Below, piece by piece: positions 18,512 through 27,466 of a stretch of DNA of 61,952 nucleotides. The stretch is from an uncultured Alphaproteobacteria bacterium (GTDB lineage Bacteria; Pseudomonadota; Alphaproteobacteria; HIMB59; GCA-002718135): positions 1 through 61,952 of the forward strand of contig CACMQB010000009.1 of NCBI GenBank assembly GCA_902615745.1, written 5' to 3'. How positions within the stretch are numbered: position 1 is the stretch's first letter; each line of letters opens with the position of its first letter. Made by a program: the position numbers and the translations under genes. Below the pieces are notes generated by a model, which had not been told where the DNA came from, did no database searches, and saw only the letters and a list, made by a program, of their open reading frames with translations.

Positions 18512-19453
18512 CTATACGTTTAGTTTTTGCGGCACTTTAAAAAATACATCTTCTTTTTGGTAAGATCCTTCATTTATATGTATTTCAAAATTTCTTTTCA
18601 AATTATCAAGAAGTTTTTTAACAAGTACTTCTGGCGATGATGCACTTGCTGTTATCCCTATATTTTCAGATTCTTGAAATATATTTAAATTTAAGGAATC
18701 TACATCTTCTACTAAAATAGCTTTTTTTGATCCATAATTTTTTGCTACTTCAACTAATCTTAGGGAATTTGATGAGTTACTTGCACCAATGACTAAAAAA
18801 TAATCACATTGATTTGCTATCTTTTTAACCGCTTCTTGTCTATTTGTCGTAGCATAACAAATATCATTTTTTTTTGGTTCTATGACATTACTAAAATGTA
18901 ATTTTATCTCTTTTATTATATCTTTTGTATCATCTACTGATAGCGTTGTCTGAGTAACATATGCAATCTCATCATTTTGGTTTAAAGGCAATTTTTTTAC
19001 ATCTTCAACTTTTTCTACTAAATGAATTTTTTTATCTGTTTGACCCATAGTTCCAATAACTTCAGGATGATTTCTATGACCAATTAAAATTACTGGCAGA
19101 TTTTTTTTATTAAAATTTTCAACTTCTTTATGGATTTTGCTAACAAGCGGACATGTTGCATCATAATATACTAAATTTAAACTTAATGCTTCATCTGGGA
19201 CTGCTTTTGGAACACCATGTGCAGAAAAGATAACTGGCCTACTTCTATCTTCAATCTCATTTAATTCTTCTACAAAAATAGCTCCCTGTGATTTGAGATT
19301 TTCAACAACAAATTTATTATGCACTATTTCATGACGAACGTATACGGGCGCTCCATATTTTTTTAGAGCACCCTTTACCATTTCTATAGCCCTATCTACA
19401 CCTGCACAAAATCCCCGAGGTCCTGCAAGAAATACATTAAGTTTTTTTGTCAT
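18512..19453 (-). CDS. ispH: 4-hydroxy-3-methylbut-2-enyl diphosphate reductase
   Basis: A 313-residue IspH, the last enzyme of the MEP isoprenoid pathway, which makes IPP and DMAPP. C16 (PRGFCAGVDRA), C101 (DATCPLV) and C199 (NDICYATTNRQ) are the three ligands of the catalytic [4Fe-4S] cluster, matching E. coli C12, C96 and C197. HGVP and GHRNHPEV carry the substrate-binding histidines. It heads the ispH-thrB-rnhA-yceI unit. The 112-base gap behind it toward the F0 operon must contain its promoter; TAGTATTAT-like hexamers are there, but nothing decisive. Confidence 0.95.
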   Translation of the reverse strand: MTKKLNVFLAGPRGFCAGVDRAIEMVKGALKKYGAPVYVRHEIVHNKFVVENLKSQGAIFVEELNEIEDRSRPVIFSAHGVPKAVPDEALSLNLVYYDATCPLVSKIHKEVENFNKKNLPVILIGHRNHPEVIGTMGQTDKKIHLVEKVEDVKKLPLNQNDEIAYVTQTTLSVDDTKDIIKEIKLHFSNVIEPKKNDICYATTNRQEAVKKIANQCDYFLVIGASNSSNSLRLVEVAKNYGSKKAILVEDVDSLNLNIFQESENIGITASASSPEVLVKKLLDNLKRNFEIHINEGSYQKEDVFFKVPQKLNV

Positions 19454-19565
19454 CCAAATTTGTTACCATTAATTTTGGTTACTTAATAATACTATAGATT
19501 TTGAAAATCTTTTAATATTAAATTATTAATATTGTAAGTAGATTTTGGAATAACTAAGTCTACTA

Positions 19566-20051
19566 CTAGTTCTTTAGAACAGAGTTAAATTCGATAATTG
19601 AGTCTTCAATTAAAGCAGATTTTTTATCCTTACTTAGATTTTGAAGTAGAATATTTCTAGTAGCCTCTATTGCAACACTTGAAATATAACTTTTGATAGA
19701 ATTATTAGTATCTCGAACTAATTGTTCAATTTTATTTTCTGCCAATATTTTTCTTTTCTCAATTTGATCAGTTAATTTAGTGGCAGATATATCTTTCAAT
19801 TCAGCAATTCTTTTCTCAGATTCTAACTTTAGATTTTGTATTTCTTTCTCTACTTTAGATTCTCTCTCCCTAAGTTCATCCAAAGCTTTTTGAGCCTCGT
19901 TTTTTAAATTCTCAACTTCATCTATTTTATTTTTTATATCTTTTATTTGTGCATCTAAACTAGATGTAAGAATTTTTCGTACTGGATTAAAAATTGCTGC
20001 AATAAATAATATAAAAGATACCGCTACCCAAAATTGAGGATCAGAAAACAT
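19566..20051 (-). CDS. atpF: ATP synthase F0 subunit b
   Basis: A 161-residue b-type stator subunit: a single N-terminal membrane helix (FWVAVSFILFIAAIF), then a long charged coiled coil from about residue 30 to 130 that reaches F1, and a short C-terminal domain. Alphaproteobacteria carry two different b-like subunits, b and b', forming a heterodimer. Its ATG overlaps the stop of the b' gene by one base. It is the last gene of the F0 unit; the F1 genes (delta, alpha, gamma, beta, epsilon) are not in this window, as is usual in Alphaproteobacteria. Confidence 0.92.
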   Translation of the reverse strand: MFSDPQFWVAVSFILFIAAIFNPVRKILTSSLDAQIKDIKNKIDEVENLKNEAQKALDELRERESKVEKEIQNLKLESEKRIAELKDISATKLTDQIEKRKILAENKIEQLVRDTNNSIKSYISSVAIEATRNILLQNLSKDKKSALIEDSIIEFNSVLKN

Positions 20052-20542
20052 TAGTTAAAATTACCTTTATGTGTTTCAATAACTTTATTAAGTTCATTGT
20101 CTGACAATTCTATATCTGTAATTTTTCCAACAGTCAGTTTTGTAATATTAACTATTTCATTGTTAATATTTTTCATTTGATCATCTTTACTTTTTAAAAT
20201 TTCTTTTTCTGCATCAGAAACTTTTTTTTCTAAATCTTTATCAAGTGAAGAAAGTTGCAAAGAAACATCTTCTTGTAAAACATTGATTGTTTCTTTAATT
20301 TTCTCATCTGTTTCTAGCTTGGCCTTATTGATTTGATCATTAATTTTTTTTTCAATTTCCATTGCCTGTTCTTGAAGCTCTTTTGCTGAAGATAAATTTT
20401 CATCTATTTTATTTTGTCTTTTCTCTAAAACTGTAGTTATTCTTGGAAGTGATACCCTCCATAAAAATACAAATAGAAAAGTAAAAAATACAGCTAACCA
20501 AAAGAGCTGTGAAACAAAAAACTCTGGATTTAATTGAGGCAT
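20051..20542 (-). CDS. atpG: ATP synthase F0 subunit b'
   Basis: A 163-residue b' subunit. The N-terminus PQLNPEFFVSQLFWLAVFF is the typical start of b' proteins, followed by the single membrane helix, the RxSLPRI motif and a coiled coil rich in Lys and Glu. It pairs with subunit b to form the peripheral stalk. It sits 17 bases downstream of the c-subunit gene and overlaps atpF by one base. The gene name varies between annotations (atpG, atpX or atpF2). Confidence 0.92.
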   Translation of the reverse strand: MPQLNPEFFVSQLFWLAVFFTFLFVFLWRVSLPRITTVLEKRQNKIDENLSSAKELQEQAMEIEKKINDQINKAKLETDEKIKETINVLQEDVSLQLSSLDKDLEKKVSDAEKEILKSKDDQMKNINNEIVNITKLTVGKITDIELSDNELNKVIETHKGNFN

Positions 20543-20559
20543 TAATTAATTATTGAGTT

Positions 20560-20784
20560 TTATCCAAACAAAATAACTAACGCAATAACTAGCGCGAAAA
20601 GTGCAATCGCTTCAACTAATGCGAAACCTAACATTGTCATTGTAAAAACTTCACCTCTTGCTGCCGGATTTCTTCCAACTGCTTGAATAAAAGATGAGAA
20701 AATATTCCCAATTCCAATACCTGATCCAATAACACCGATAACGGCTAAACCCGCTCCGATTACTTTTGCTGCTTCAATTTCCAT
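20560..20784 (-). CDS. atpE: ATP synthase F0 subunit c
   Basis: A 74-residue hairpin of two membrane helices. Helix 1 has the glycine pattern GSGIGIG, the polar loop is RNPAARGE (38-45), and E58 in ALVEAIALFALV is the ion-carrying carboxylate. The residues after E58 lack the Ser/Thr pattern of sodium-binding rings, so a proton-driven ring is expected. The ring needs many copies, and this gene has the clearest ribosome site I saw in the window, AGGAGGA three bases before the ATG. Confidence 0.95.
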   Translation of the reverse strand: MEIEAAKVIGAGLAVIGVIGSGIGIGNIFSSFIQAVGRNPAARGEVFTMTMLGFALVEAIALFALVIALVILFG

Positions 20785-20787
20785 AAG

Positions 20788-20794
20788 TCCTCCT
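20788..20794 (-). promoter_or_regulatory. Strong Shine-Dalgarno site of atpE
   Basis: On the minus strand AGGAGGA lies three bases before the atpE ATG. Most genes here have short or unclear ribosome sites, so this near-complete match to the 16S 3' end stands out. It fits the need for many c subunits per enzyme. Its GGAGGA core is complementary to UCCUCC in the loop of the candidate small RNA at 45101-45200. Confidence 0.75.
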
Positions 20795-20802
20795 ATTTTA
20801 AA

Positions 20803-21537
20803 TTAATGTAAATGATAAGCATCGTTAATATATAAACACGTCAGTATTGCAAACACATATGCTTGCAAAAAAGCAATTAAAATTTCTAATCCTGTTAAAG
20901 CTACAATGAAAGCTAAAGGAAAAACTCCTGTAAAAAATGGCATGGAAACAACAAAGCCTGCAAACACTTTTAGTAGTGTGTGACCAGCCAGCATGTTAGC
21001 AAATAATCTAACTGATAAACTTATAGGTCTTGATAAATAAGAAATTACCTCAATAGGAATAAGCAGTGGATGCATGTAAAACGGCACACCTGGTATATAG
21101 AAGAAAGTAAAAAATTTAATACCATGGTTAAGAAATCCAAGAATAGTTACGCCAATAAATACAACTGCTGCTAATGCAAATGTAACAATGATGTGACTCG
21201 TGAAAGTAAATTGATATGGTATCATTCCAACCATATTTCCAATTAGGACAAACATGAATAAAGAGAAAACAAAAGGGAAATATCTTTTTCCATTATCTCC
21301 AACTGTATCAGATAGTAACTGAGCAATAAAATTATACATTAGCTCTGAGATAAGCTGCATCCTAGAAGGGATAATTGATCTTGTGTTCACTGTTAAAGTT
21401 AAAAAAAGAGTAATCACTAAAACAGTAATTAGCATTGCAAAAGATGAGTTTGTGAAAGAAATGTTATAACCTCCAAGTTCAATATTAGATATTGGATCTA
21501 TTTCGAACTGTTTTAGAGGACTATCTTTTGCGGCCAT
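20803..21537 (-). CDS. atpB: ATP synthase F0 subunit a
   Basis: A 244-residue polytopic membrane subunit forming the proton half-channels. The essential arginine is R177 in SLSVRLFANMLAGH (R210 of E. coli), with PLLIPIEVISYLSRPISL before it and ILIAFLQAYVFAIL near the C-terminus. The N-terminal DSPLKQFEIDPI segment is typical of alphaproteobacterial subunit a. It lies between atpI (21 bases) and atpE (18 bases) and is cotranscribed with them. Confidence 0.95.
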   Translation of the reverse strand: MAAKDSPLKQFEIDPISNIELGGYNISFTNSSFAMLITVLVITLFLTLTVNTRSIIPSRMQLISELMYNFIAQLLSDTVGDNGKRYFPFVFSLFMFVLIGNMVGMIPYQFTFTSHIIVTFALAAVVFIGVTILGFLNHGIKFFTFFYIPGVPFYMHPLLIPIEVISYLSRPISLSVRLFANMLAGHTLLKVFAGFVVSMPFFTGVFPLAFIVALTGLEILIAFLQAYVFAILTCLYINDAYHLH

Positions 21538-21558
21538 AATTGATATTGAATATTAAAA

Positions 21559-21846
21559 TTACCTTTGCTTTTCAATGCGACGCATTACACGATAAACGTT
21601 CAAAAATCCAGCTAATGCGCCGAATATAAAGAAAATAATTAAGCCTATTGGTTTAGTATTAAAGTAATTATCCACAATAAGCCCAATTCCAACTCCAACA
21701 ACTAATGCAGCTATAATTTCTGTACTAATTTTAAAACCAAATCCTGCACCACTTTCTTTTTTTTTAATATTAGGTTCTTTATTTTGATTATCTAAATCAT
21801 CAATTTTTTTACCTAATTCTTCTAAATTTTTATTTTTATAATTCAT
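21559..21846 (-). CDS. atpI: AtpI / Ca2+/Mg2+ F0 assembly protein
   Basis: A 95-residue protein with a charged N-terminal half and two membrane helices (ISTEIIAALVVGVGIGLIVDNY and GLIIFFIFGALAGFLNVYR). It matches the AtpI family that helps assemble the c ring. It is the first gene of the F0 set, and its ATG lies 11 bases inside the end of smc, so ATP synthase expression appears tied to an upstream smc transcript. No promoter gap is available between the two. Confidence 0.88.
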   Translation of the reverse strand: MNYKNKNLEELGKKIDDLDNQNKEPNIKKKESGAGFGFKISTEIIAALVVGVGIGLIVDNYFNTKPIGLIIFFIFGALAGFLNVYRVMRRIEKQR

Positions 21847-24481
21847 TTGTAGCTTCTTGCTCTTTTATCTCAATTGCTTTTTCAAGATCAACGGAAACTA
21901 ATTGTGATACACCTTTCTCAGGCATAGTAACACCAAATAATCTATTTACTCTTGCCATTGTCATTCTATGGTGGGTTATTACTAAGAATTTTGTTGAAGA
22001 AGTTTTAGCTATTTCCTCCACTAATGAACAAAATCTATCAACATTAGTATCATCTAATGGAGCGTCAACCTCATCAAGTACACAAATTGGAGCTGGGTTT
22101 GATAAAAATACAGCAAATAATAATGATAAGGCTGTAAGAGCTTGCTCACCTCCAGAAAGTAAATTTAGATTTTGTAATTTTTTTCCAGGAGGACTAGCAA
22201 ATATTTCTAAACCAGCTTGAAGAGGATCTGACTCATCTGTAAACTTTAGATAAGCCTTTCCACCACCAAACAATCTGGTAAATAACTTTTGAAAATTTTC
22301 ATTTACTATTCCATATGCAGCAAGTAAGCGTTGTCTACCTTCTGTATTGAGTGAGTCAATTGCTTCTCTTAGTTTTGCAATTGCACTTAAAAGGTCGCTT
22401 TGATCTTTCTTTATCGTATTAACTTTTTCTTCTAAATCTTTTGACTCTTGTTCTGCGAGAAGATTTACACCACCTAAACGTTCTTGCTCTCCAATTAGTC
22501 TCTCTAACTTTTTTTCTAAATTATCAGTCTCGCCTAAAACTTTATTTGGATTGATTTCTCCAATATTGTAAAGTTCTTCTAGATCTACACTCAATCTTTC
22601 TTTTACTTGAGTAGATAATAATTTAATTGCTTCATTAATAGTATTGATTTGACCTTCAGTTCTAATTCTCTCTTCTCTCAATTCATTTAATTTAATTTCC
22701 TCTAGTTTTAATTTCTTATTGATTTCATTAGAATTTTGTTCAGTTTGACGAAGTTGCTCAGCTATTTGCTCGTAAGAATTCTTATTTTCATCAATCAACT
22801 TTTGTATTTTTAATTTTTCACTTGATACATCTTCAGGAACGGATTGGAGATTTGATAATTCACCAATTAATGAACTTTGCCTTGAATTTAATTCTTCTAT
22901 TCTTTGATTTGCTTTTGCAGAAATATCATTCCATTGTTTTTCTTCTGCACTCAATTGCTTTATTCTTCTATTTTTTAGTTGCTCTAATATAGCTTTAGTA
23001 GAATTATTTTGTTTACCTTTAGATACATATCCATCCCATCTCCAAATTTCTCCCAGTTTGCTAACTAATATTTGTCCTGGTTTTAAGTTTTTTTGAATTT
23101 CTAAAATATTTTCTTTATTTTCTATTAATCCAACAAATTCTAACTTCTTTTTCAAATTATCTGGAGCTTTGATTAGAGAGGAAAATTTTGTAATTTCTGA
23201 ATTAAAGGAAGAATCTTCCACATCCAATTTTCTCCAAAAAATACTTTGTTCTTCATCGATAGATGCAATTAACTCATCTGAAAAAACTGCAGCAATTGCT
23301 TGTTCAAGACCATCTTCAAAGTCTAGATAATCAATTATTGGATTATTATTTTTTTTATTAGTACCATTTACAGTATTTAAATCATCATCAGTTTGAATAA
23401 AAAGATCACCTTGTTGTTTTAACAGAATTGATTTTTCTTCCTGTACTCTTTCAAGGTTCTGTTTTGCATCTTCGAATAAAAACTTCTCTCTATCAATATC
23501 ATTTTTAATTTGCTCTATACGGACTTTTGTTTCATCTACTGCAATATTTGCTCTTTCAATTTCTTTTTCTTGATTTTCTAAACTAATAGAATATTTCTGC
23601 AGCTCAGCTGCAATCTTACTTTCTTGGAGTCTAAGGTTTGGAAGACTTTCTTGAACTTTTTCAAATTCAACATTTATTTGTGCTACAACTTGTGTTTGAT
23701 CATTTACAATATTTGTTTCAGATTGAATTTTTTCATTTGCATTTTTTAATTTATCTTTTTCATCAATCCATTTTTTGTAAAATAATCTTGCTCTTGCTTT
23801 TGTAATATCTTTTTGAATATACTTATATCTTTCAGCTTGTTTTGATTGTTTCTTTAATATTGTAAGTTGTTCGTCTTGTGCTTTTAATACGTCCTTTACA
23901 CGCTCTAAATTATTTTCAGTAGCATTCAATCGTAATTCAGCTTCGTGTCTTCTTGAATGCAGACCTGTAATTCCTGCAGCCTCTTCAAGTAATGTCCTTC
24001 TTTGTTCAGGTTTAGCTGCGATAATAGCTCCAACTCTACCTTGACTAACCATCGATGTTGAACGAGCACCTGTTGCTGCATCAGCAAATAGCAATTGTAC
24101 ATCCTTTAATCGCACTTCCTTGCCATTAACTCTATATTCTGAACCTTCACCTCGCCAAATTCTTCTAGTTACTTCAATGGTATCATTTTCATTGAAAATA
24201 CTTGGTGCTTTTCTTGCTTTATTATCTAAATCTATAGTAACCTCGGCAATATCCCATGCTGGTCTATCATCTGTTCCATTAAAGATTACATCGTCTAATT
24301 CACTTCCTCTCATTTGTTTTGGAGAAAGTTCACCCATAACAAACCTAAAAGCCTCTACAAGATTCGATTTACCACATCCGTTTGGACCAACAATACCTGT
24401 TAAGCCATTTTCAATCAAAATTTCTGTTGGCTCAACAAAAGACTTAAAGCCTTTGACCTTAAGGGTCCTAAAATTAATCAT
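21836..24481 (-). CDS. smc: Chromosome partition protein SMC, short-armed
   Basis: An SMC ATPase for chromosome compaction. Walker A GPNGCGKS is at 33-40, signature LSGGEQ near 776-781 and Walker B ICVLDEVDAP near 800 (counted with the TTG at 24484). The hinge is the alphaproteobacterial type (about 383-490, with LKPGQILV and WRWDGYV). The two coiled-coil arms are only about 185 and 220 residues, giving about 881 residues against roughly 1150 for most bacterial SMCs. The frame is intact with both ends present, so this is a compact form rather than a fragment. The ATG at 24481 is preferred over a TTG at 24484. It abuts the DsbA-like gene; scpA and scpB are not in the window. Confidence 0.9.
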   Translation of the reverse strand: MINFRTLKVKGFKSFVEPTEILIENGLTGIVGPNGCGKSNLVEAFRFVMGELSPKQMRGSELDDVIFNGTDDRPAWDIAEVTIDLDNKARKAPSIFNENDTIEVTRRIWRGEGSEYRVNGKEVRLKDVQLLFADAATGARSTSMVSQGRVGAIIAAKPEQRRTLLEEAAGITGLHSRRHEAELRLNATENNLERVKDVLKAQDEQLTILKKQSKQAERYKYIQKDITKARARLFYKKWIDEKDKLKNANEKIQSETNIVNDQTQVVAQINVEFEKVQESLPNLRLQESKIAAELQKYSISLENQEKEIERANIAVDETKVRIEQIKNDIDREKFLFEDAKQNLERVQEEKSILLKQQGDLFIQTDDDLNTVNGTNKKNNNPIIDYLDFEDGLEQAIAAVFSDELIASIDEEQSIFWRKLDVEDSSFNSEITKFSSLIKAPDNLKKKLEFVGLIENKENILEIQKNLKPGQILVSKLGEIWRWDGYVSKGKQNNSTKAILEQLKNRRIKQLSAEEKQWNDISAKANQRIEELNSRQSSLIGELSNLQSVPEDVSSEKLKIQKLIDENKNSYEQIAEQLRQTEQNSNEINKKLKLEEIKLNELREERIRTEGQINTINEAIKLLSTQVKERLSVDLEELYNIGEINPNKVLGETDNLEKKLERLIGEQERLGGVNLLAEQESKDLEEKVNTIKKDQSDLLSAIAKLREAIDSLNTEGRQRLLAAYGIVNENFQKLFTRLFGGGKAYLKFTDESDPLQAGLEIFASPPGKKLQNLNLLSGGEQALTALSLLFAVFLSNPAPICVLDEVDAPLDDTNVDRFCSLVEEIAKTSSTKFLVITHHRMTMARVNRLFGVTMPEKGVSQLVSVDLEKAIEIKEQEATNEL

Positions 24482-24484
24482 CAA

Positions 24485-25099
24485 CTATTGTGATAATATT
24501 TTATCGATGATTTGTCTAAACTCTTTTATGTTTTTATTCCCGGAATATAAAACTCCATTAACTATGAATGACGGAGTGGAGCCTATTTTATATTCTCTTT
24601 GTGCTTCCATTACTCCTTCAAGTAATTGATTCTCTAAATCCACATTACTTAAACATGCATCAAAATCTTCTTGTTGCATACCGCCACTTTGCATAATTTT
24701 ATATAATTCAGATCTTGTTTTGGAATGATCTCTATTAACCCAGCTATTTTGAAGCTTATAAAGGCCATTCATATAATCGTATCTTACCTCATCTGGCACA
24801 CATCTTAAAATCATACTTCCAGCAAGAGCCGGATAATTAAAGGGAAAATCACGAAAAATAAACTTAACTTTACCAGTATCAATAAACTCTTTTTTTAAAT
24901 CTGCTAGAGTATCATTATGAAAATCTGCACAGTGACTACAAGACATTGATGCATATTCTATAATTGTGATTGGAGCATTTTCTTCTCCAATATAAAAATC
25001 ATTATCTTTAACATCTAGTATTGAATTTTCAGCTGCTTTGGCATTAATAAAAAGTAGTGATAGTATAATAGAAGTAAATAAAATTCTAATTTTCATCAT
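24485..25099 (-). CDS. DsbA-family thioredoxin-fold protein, exported
   Basis: A 204-residue protein with a signal peptide (IRILFTSIILSLLFINAKA) and a thioredoxin-like domain. The active-site pair is C54-S-H-C57 in ASMSCSHCADFH, as in the DsbA/Com1-like group, and GSTPSFIVNG supplies the cis-proline loop. It would catalyse or reduce disulfides in the periplasm. C84, C98 and related residues may add a structural pair. The gene starts inside the stop of the DUF721 gene (ATGA) and ends directly at smc, an order seen in many Alphaproteobacteria. Confidence 0.9.
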   Translation of the reverse strand: MMKIRILFTSIILSLLFINAKAAENSILDVKDNDFYIGEENAPITIIEYASMSCSHCADFHNDTLADLKKEFIDTGKVKFIFRDFPFNYPALAGSMILRCVPDEVRYDYMNGLYKLQNSWVNRDHSKTRSELYKIMQSGGMQQEDFDACLSNVDLENQLLEGVMEAQREYKIGSTPSFIVNGVLYSGNKNIKEFRQIIDKILSQ

Positions 25100-25611
25100 T
25101 TGTCCTCAGTTGTAATTTTATTACCTAAATTTAATAGCGATTTTTTCAAATCTGAATTTTGAAATTCTTTAACTTTTTCTTCAACAAATCTTATGTCATC
25201 TTTATTTATTTGTTTTTTCTTACTTTGTTTCATATACGTATGTTTAGGTATGTAATTTTGATGAATTCTCAAGTCTATTATAGCTTTATAGCCAAAATAA
25301 GTATTAATTTTTTCAATTATAGTATACTTAAAGTGTTGAAACTCAATGGCTGCGGCCGGTGCAACACTCACATTTAGATAATTTTTATATACTGTCTCAC
25401 CTAAATCATTTTCAAAATCACGCACCCTTGAAACATTTAACGGCTCTGAGTATTCTTTAAAGTAACTACCAGCAATTTCAGGCCATTTGGAGTTAATTAC
25501 AAATTCTGTACGATTATATTTAGAGGAAAATTTTCTATTTACCTTCCTCAGAGTATCGCCAATAGATTGTGGAACAAATGTTCTTTTTTGTTTTAAATTT
25601 TTTTTGTCCAT
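25096..25611 (-). CDS. DUF721 / DciA-like protein
   Basis: A DUF721-family protein of about 171 residues. The segment IGDTLRKVNRKFSSKYN followed by NSKWPEIAGSYFKEYSEPLNV and the hydrophobic YLNVSVAPAAAIEF strand are typical. DciA-type DUF721 proteins help load the replicative helicase, but this alphaproteobacterial branch is uncharacterised. The frame is open to a possible start at 25671, which would overlap mutY and add 20 unlikely residues; ATGs at 25617 and 25611 avoid the overlap. The C-terminal half is lysine-rich. Confidence 0.75.
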   Translation of the reverse strand: MDKKNLKQKRTFVPQSIGDTLRKVNRKFSSKYNRTEFVINSKWPEIAGSYFKEYSEPLNVSRVRDFENDLGETVYKNYLNVSVAPAAAIEFQHFKYTIIEKINTYFGYKAIIDLRIHQNYIPKHTYMKQSKKKQINKDDIRFVEEKVKEFQNSDLKKSLLNLGNKITTEDK

Positions 25612-25650
25612 ATGCATAAATAATTTATAATACCTAAATATGAAAGCAAT

Positions 25651-26700
25651 ATGTTTAAACACGAAACACAAGTAATAAAGTTTTTACTTCAATGGTATTC
25701 TATGAATGCCAGAAAATTACCATGGCGGAAGAAAAATAATCTAAATTTACCTCATCCATACTTTGTGTTTGTAAGTGAGTATATGCTTCAACAAACAACA
25801 GTAAATACCGTAAAAAATAAATTTAATGAATTTATTTTAAAATGGCCTTCACTAAATAAATTAGCGCAAACTTCAGAGCCAAATATCTTGAAATTCTGGT
25901 CAGGTCTTGGTTATTATTCAAGAGCGAGAAATTTATTAAAGTCTGCAAAAATAATTAAAAATAATTTTAAAAACAACATACCACAGACTTATGATGAACT
26001 CATCCAACTTCCTGGTATTGGAGATTACACTGCAAAAGCAATTCTTGGAATAGGATATAATAAATCAGTCATGCCACTTGATGCTAATATTGAGAGAATT
26101 TTGGTTAGGTTACATGCTATCGATAAACCAATTAATAAAGTAAAAAATAAACTTAAAGATTTGGGAAAAAAATTCATCTCAGATAAATATTCTTCAAACT
26201 TAATTCAGTCTTTTATGGATTACGGATCAGAGATCTGCCTTCCACGAAACCCTAAATGTAATATTTGTGGAATTAATAAATTTTGCCAATCATATAAAAA
26301 GAATTTACAACAAAAAATTCCTTTTAAACAAAAAAAGAAAAGTAATAAGCCAATAAAGTACACAAGAGCCTACGTAATTGTGAATGAAAAGAATGAAATC
26401 CTAGTACGAAGTAGACCAAATAAAGGAATGTTGGCCTCTATGCTTGAAGTACCAAATGATGTCTGGGTCAAAAATAAAAAATTGCTAACTACCGATCAAG
26501 ACATACAAAAAATAAAAACAAAATTACAATCTAAGGGTTCATTTGAATATTCATTTAGTCATTTTGATTTAGAAACAGAAATTTTTTATGGAAATGTTAA
26601 AAAAGCAAAATTATCAAAAAGTAATTGGATAAAGAAATCATCTTATTCTAGTTCTAGAATGCCAACTGTTATGAAAAAAATAGTAGATATAGCAGTATAA
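25651..26700 (+). CDS. mutY: A/G-specific adenine glycosylase MutY
   Basis: A 349-residue base-excision enzyme that removes adenine opposite 8-oxoguanine. SEYMLQQTTV carries the catalytic glutamate region, LPGIGDYTAKAIL is the helix-hairpin-helix, and C-x6-C-x2-C-x5-C (CLPRNPKCNICGINKFC) binds the [4Fe-4S] cluster. A shortened NUDIX-like C-terminal domain follows from about 230 to 349 and recognises 8-oxoG. It diverges from the DUF721-dsbA-smc unit, and its end is one base from the convergent purQ. Confidence 0.94.
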   Translation: MFKHETQVIKFLLQWYSMNARKLPWRKKNNLNLPHPYFVFVSEYMLQQTTVNTVKNKFNEFILKWPSLNKLAQTSEPNILKFWSGLGYYSRARNLLKSAKIIKNNFKNNIPQTYDELIQLPGIGDYTAKAILGIGYNKSVMPLDANIERILVRLHAIDKPINKVKNKLKDLGKKFISDKYSSNLIQSFMDYGSEICLPRNPKCNICGINKFCQSYKKNLQQKIPFKQKKKSNKPIKYTRAYVIVNEKNEILVRSRPNKGMLASMLEVPNDVWVKNKKLLTTDQDIQKIKTKLQSKGSFEYSFSHFDLETEIFYGNVKKAKLSKSNWIKKSSYSSSRMPTVMKKIVDIAV

Positions 26701-26701
26701 T

Positions 26702-27466
26702 TTATGCAAAGAATTTTTTTGCGTTCATAAAAATTTTATACCCATCACCGAATTTTTTAGAAGTATTGTTTTGCCAATTAGGAACATGATAATGATAAAA
26801 TGCTCTTTCTGGGTGAGGCATCATTGCAAGAACATTCCCATTTTGATTTGTTAACGCAGCTATATCATCTTTAGATCCATTAGGATTAAAGGGAAACTGA
26901 CCTTTTGCTAATTTTTTATGGTTATTAATGTATTGTAAGCCAATAAGGTTATTAGCTTTGATACTTTTAAGTAGATTAATAGGTATCATGAATTGCCCCT
27001 CTTGATGGGCGACAGGCAAATTCAAGATACTAATATTTTTTAGCCATGGTGATTTATTATTATTTACTTTTACATCAACCCATCGACACTCATAGCTCCC
27101 AGATTTATTTTCAATCATTGCAACTTCTGGATCTTTTTTATTTAGGCTTGGAACTAACCCAAGATTAATTAATATCTGGCATCCATTACAAATGCCTATA
27201 ATTAATTTATCTTTTAATGAAAAATCTATTAGCTGATCATACAAATTGGTCAGAATTTTTTTTGCCATTGCATTTCCTGAACCTGTATCATCGCCGTACG
27301 AAAAACCCCCAGGTATAGCGAATACTTGATAGTTATTAAGTTGTTTAGGATTTTGTATTAGATCATTAATATGAACAATTTTTCCTTTAAAGCCTACTAC
27401 TTCAAATGCATGCAGTGTTTCATTTTCACAATTAATACCATAACCTGATAAGACTAATACGTTCAT
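26702..27466 (-). CDS. purQ: FGAM synthase glutaminase subunit PurQ
   Basis: A 254-residue class I glutamine amidotransferase supplying ammonia to PurL. The nucleophile is C93 in GICNGCQ, PGGFSYGDD forms the oxyanion region, and MPHPERAFYHYH carries the catalytic histidine and glutamate. It follows the large purL gene with a 4-base ATGA overlap. A separate purQ together with a fused PurS-PurL is an uncommon division of the complex. Confidence 0.94.
   Translation of the reverse strand: MNVLVLSGYGINCENETLHAFEVVGFKGKIVHINDLIQNPKQLNNYQVFAIPGGFSYGDDTGSGNAMAKKILTNLYDQLIDFSLKDKLIIGICNGCQILINLGLVPSLNKKDPEVAMIENKSGSYECRWVDVKVNNNKSPWLKNISILNLPVAHQEGQFMIPINLLKSIKANNLIGLQYINNHKKLAKGQFPFNPNGSKDDIAALTNQNGNVLAMMPHPERAFYHYHVPNWQNNTSKKFGDGYKIFMNAKKFFA

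Noticed and set aside
24120..24629. 169-residue plus-strand frame opposite smc and the DsbA-like gene
   Set aside because: Antisense to two well-conserved genes, with low-complexity Ser/Leu composition typical of shadow frames.
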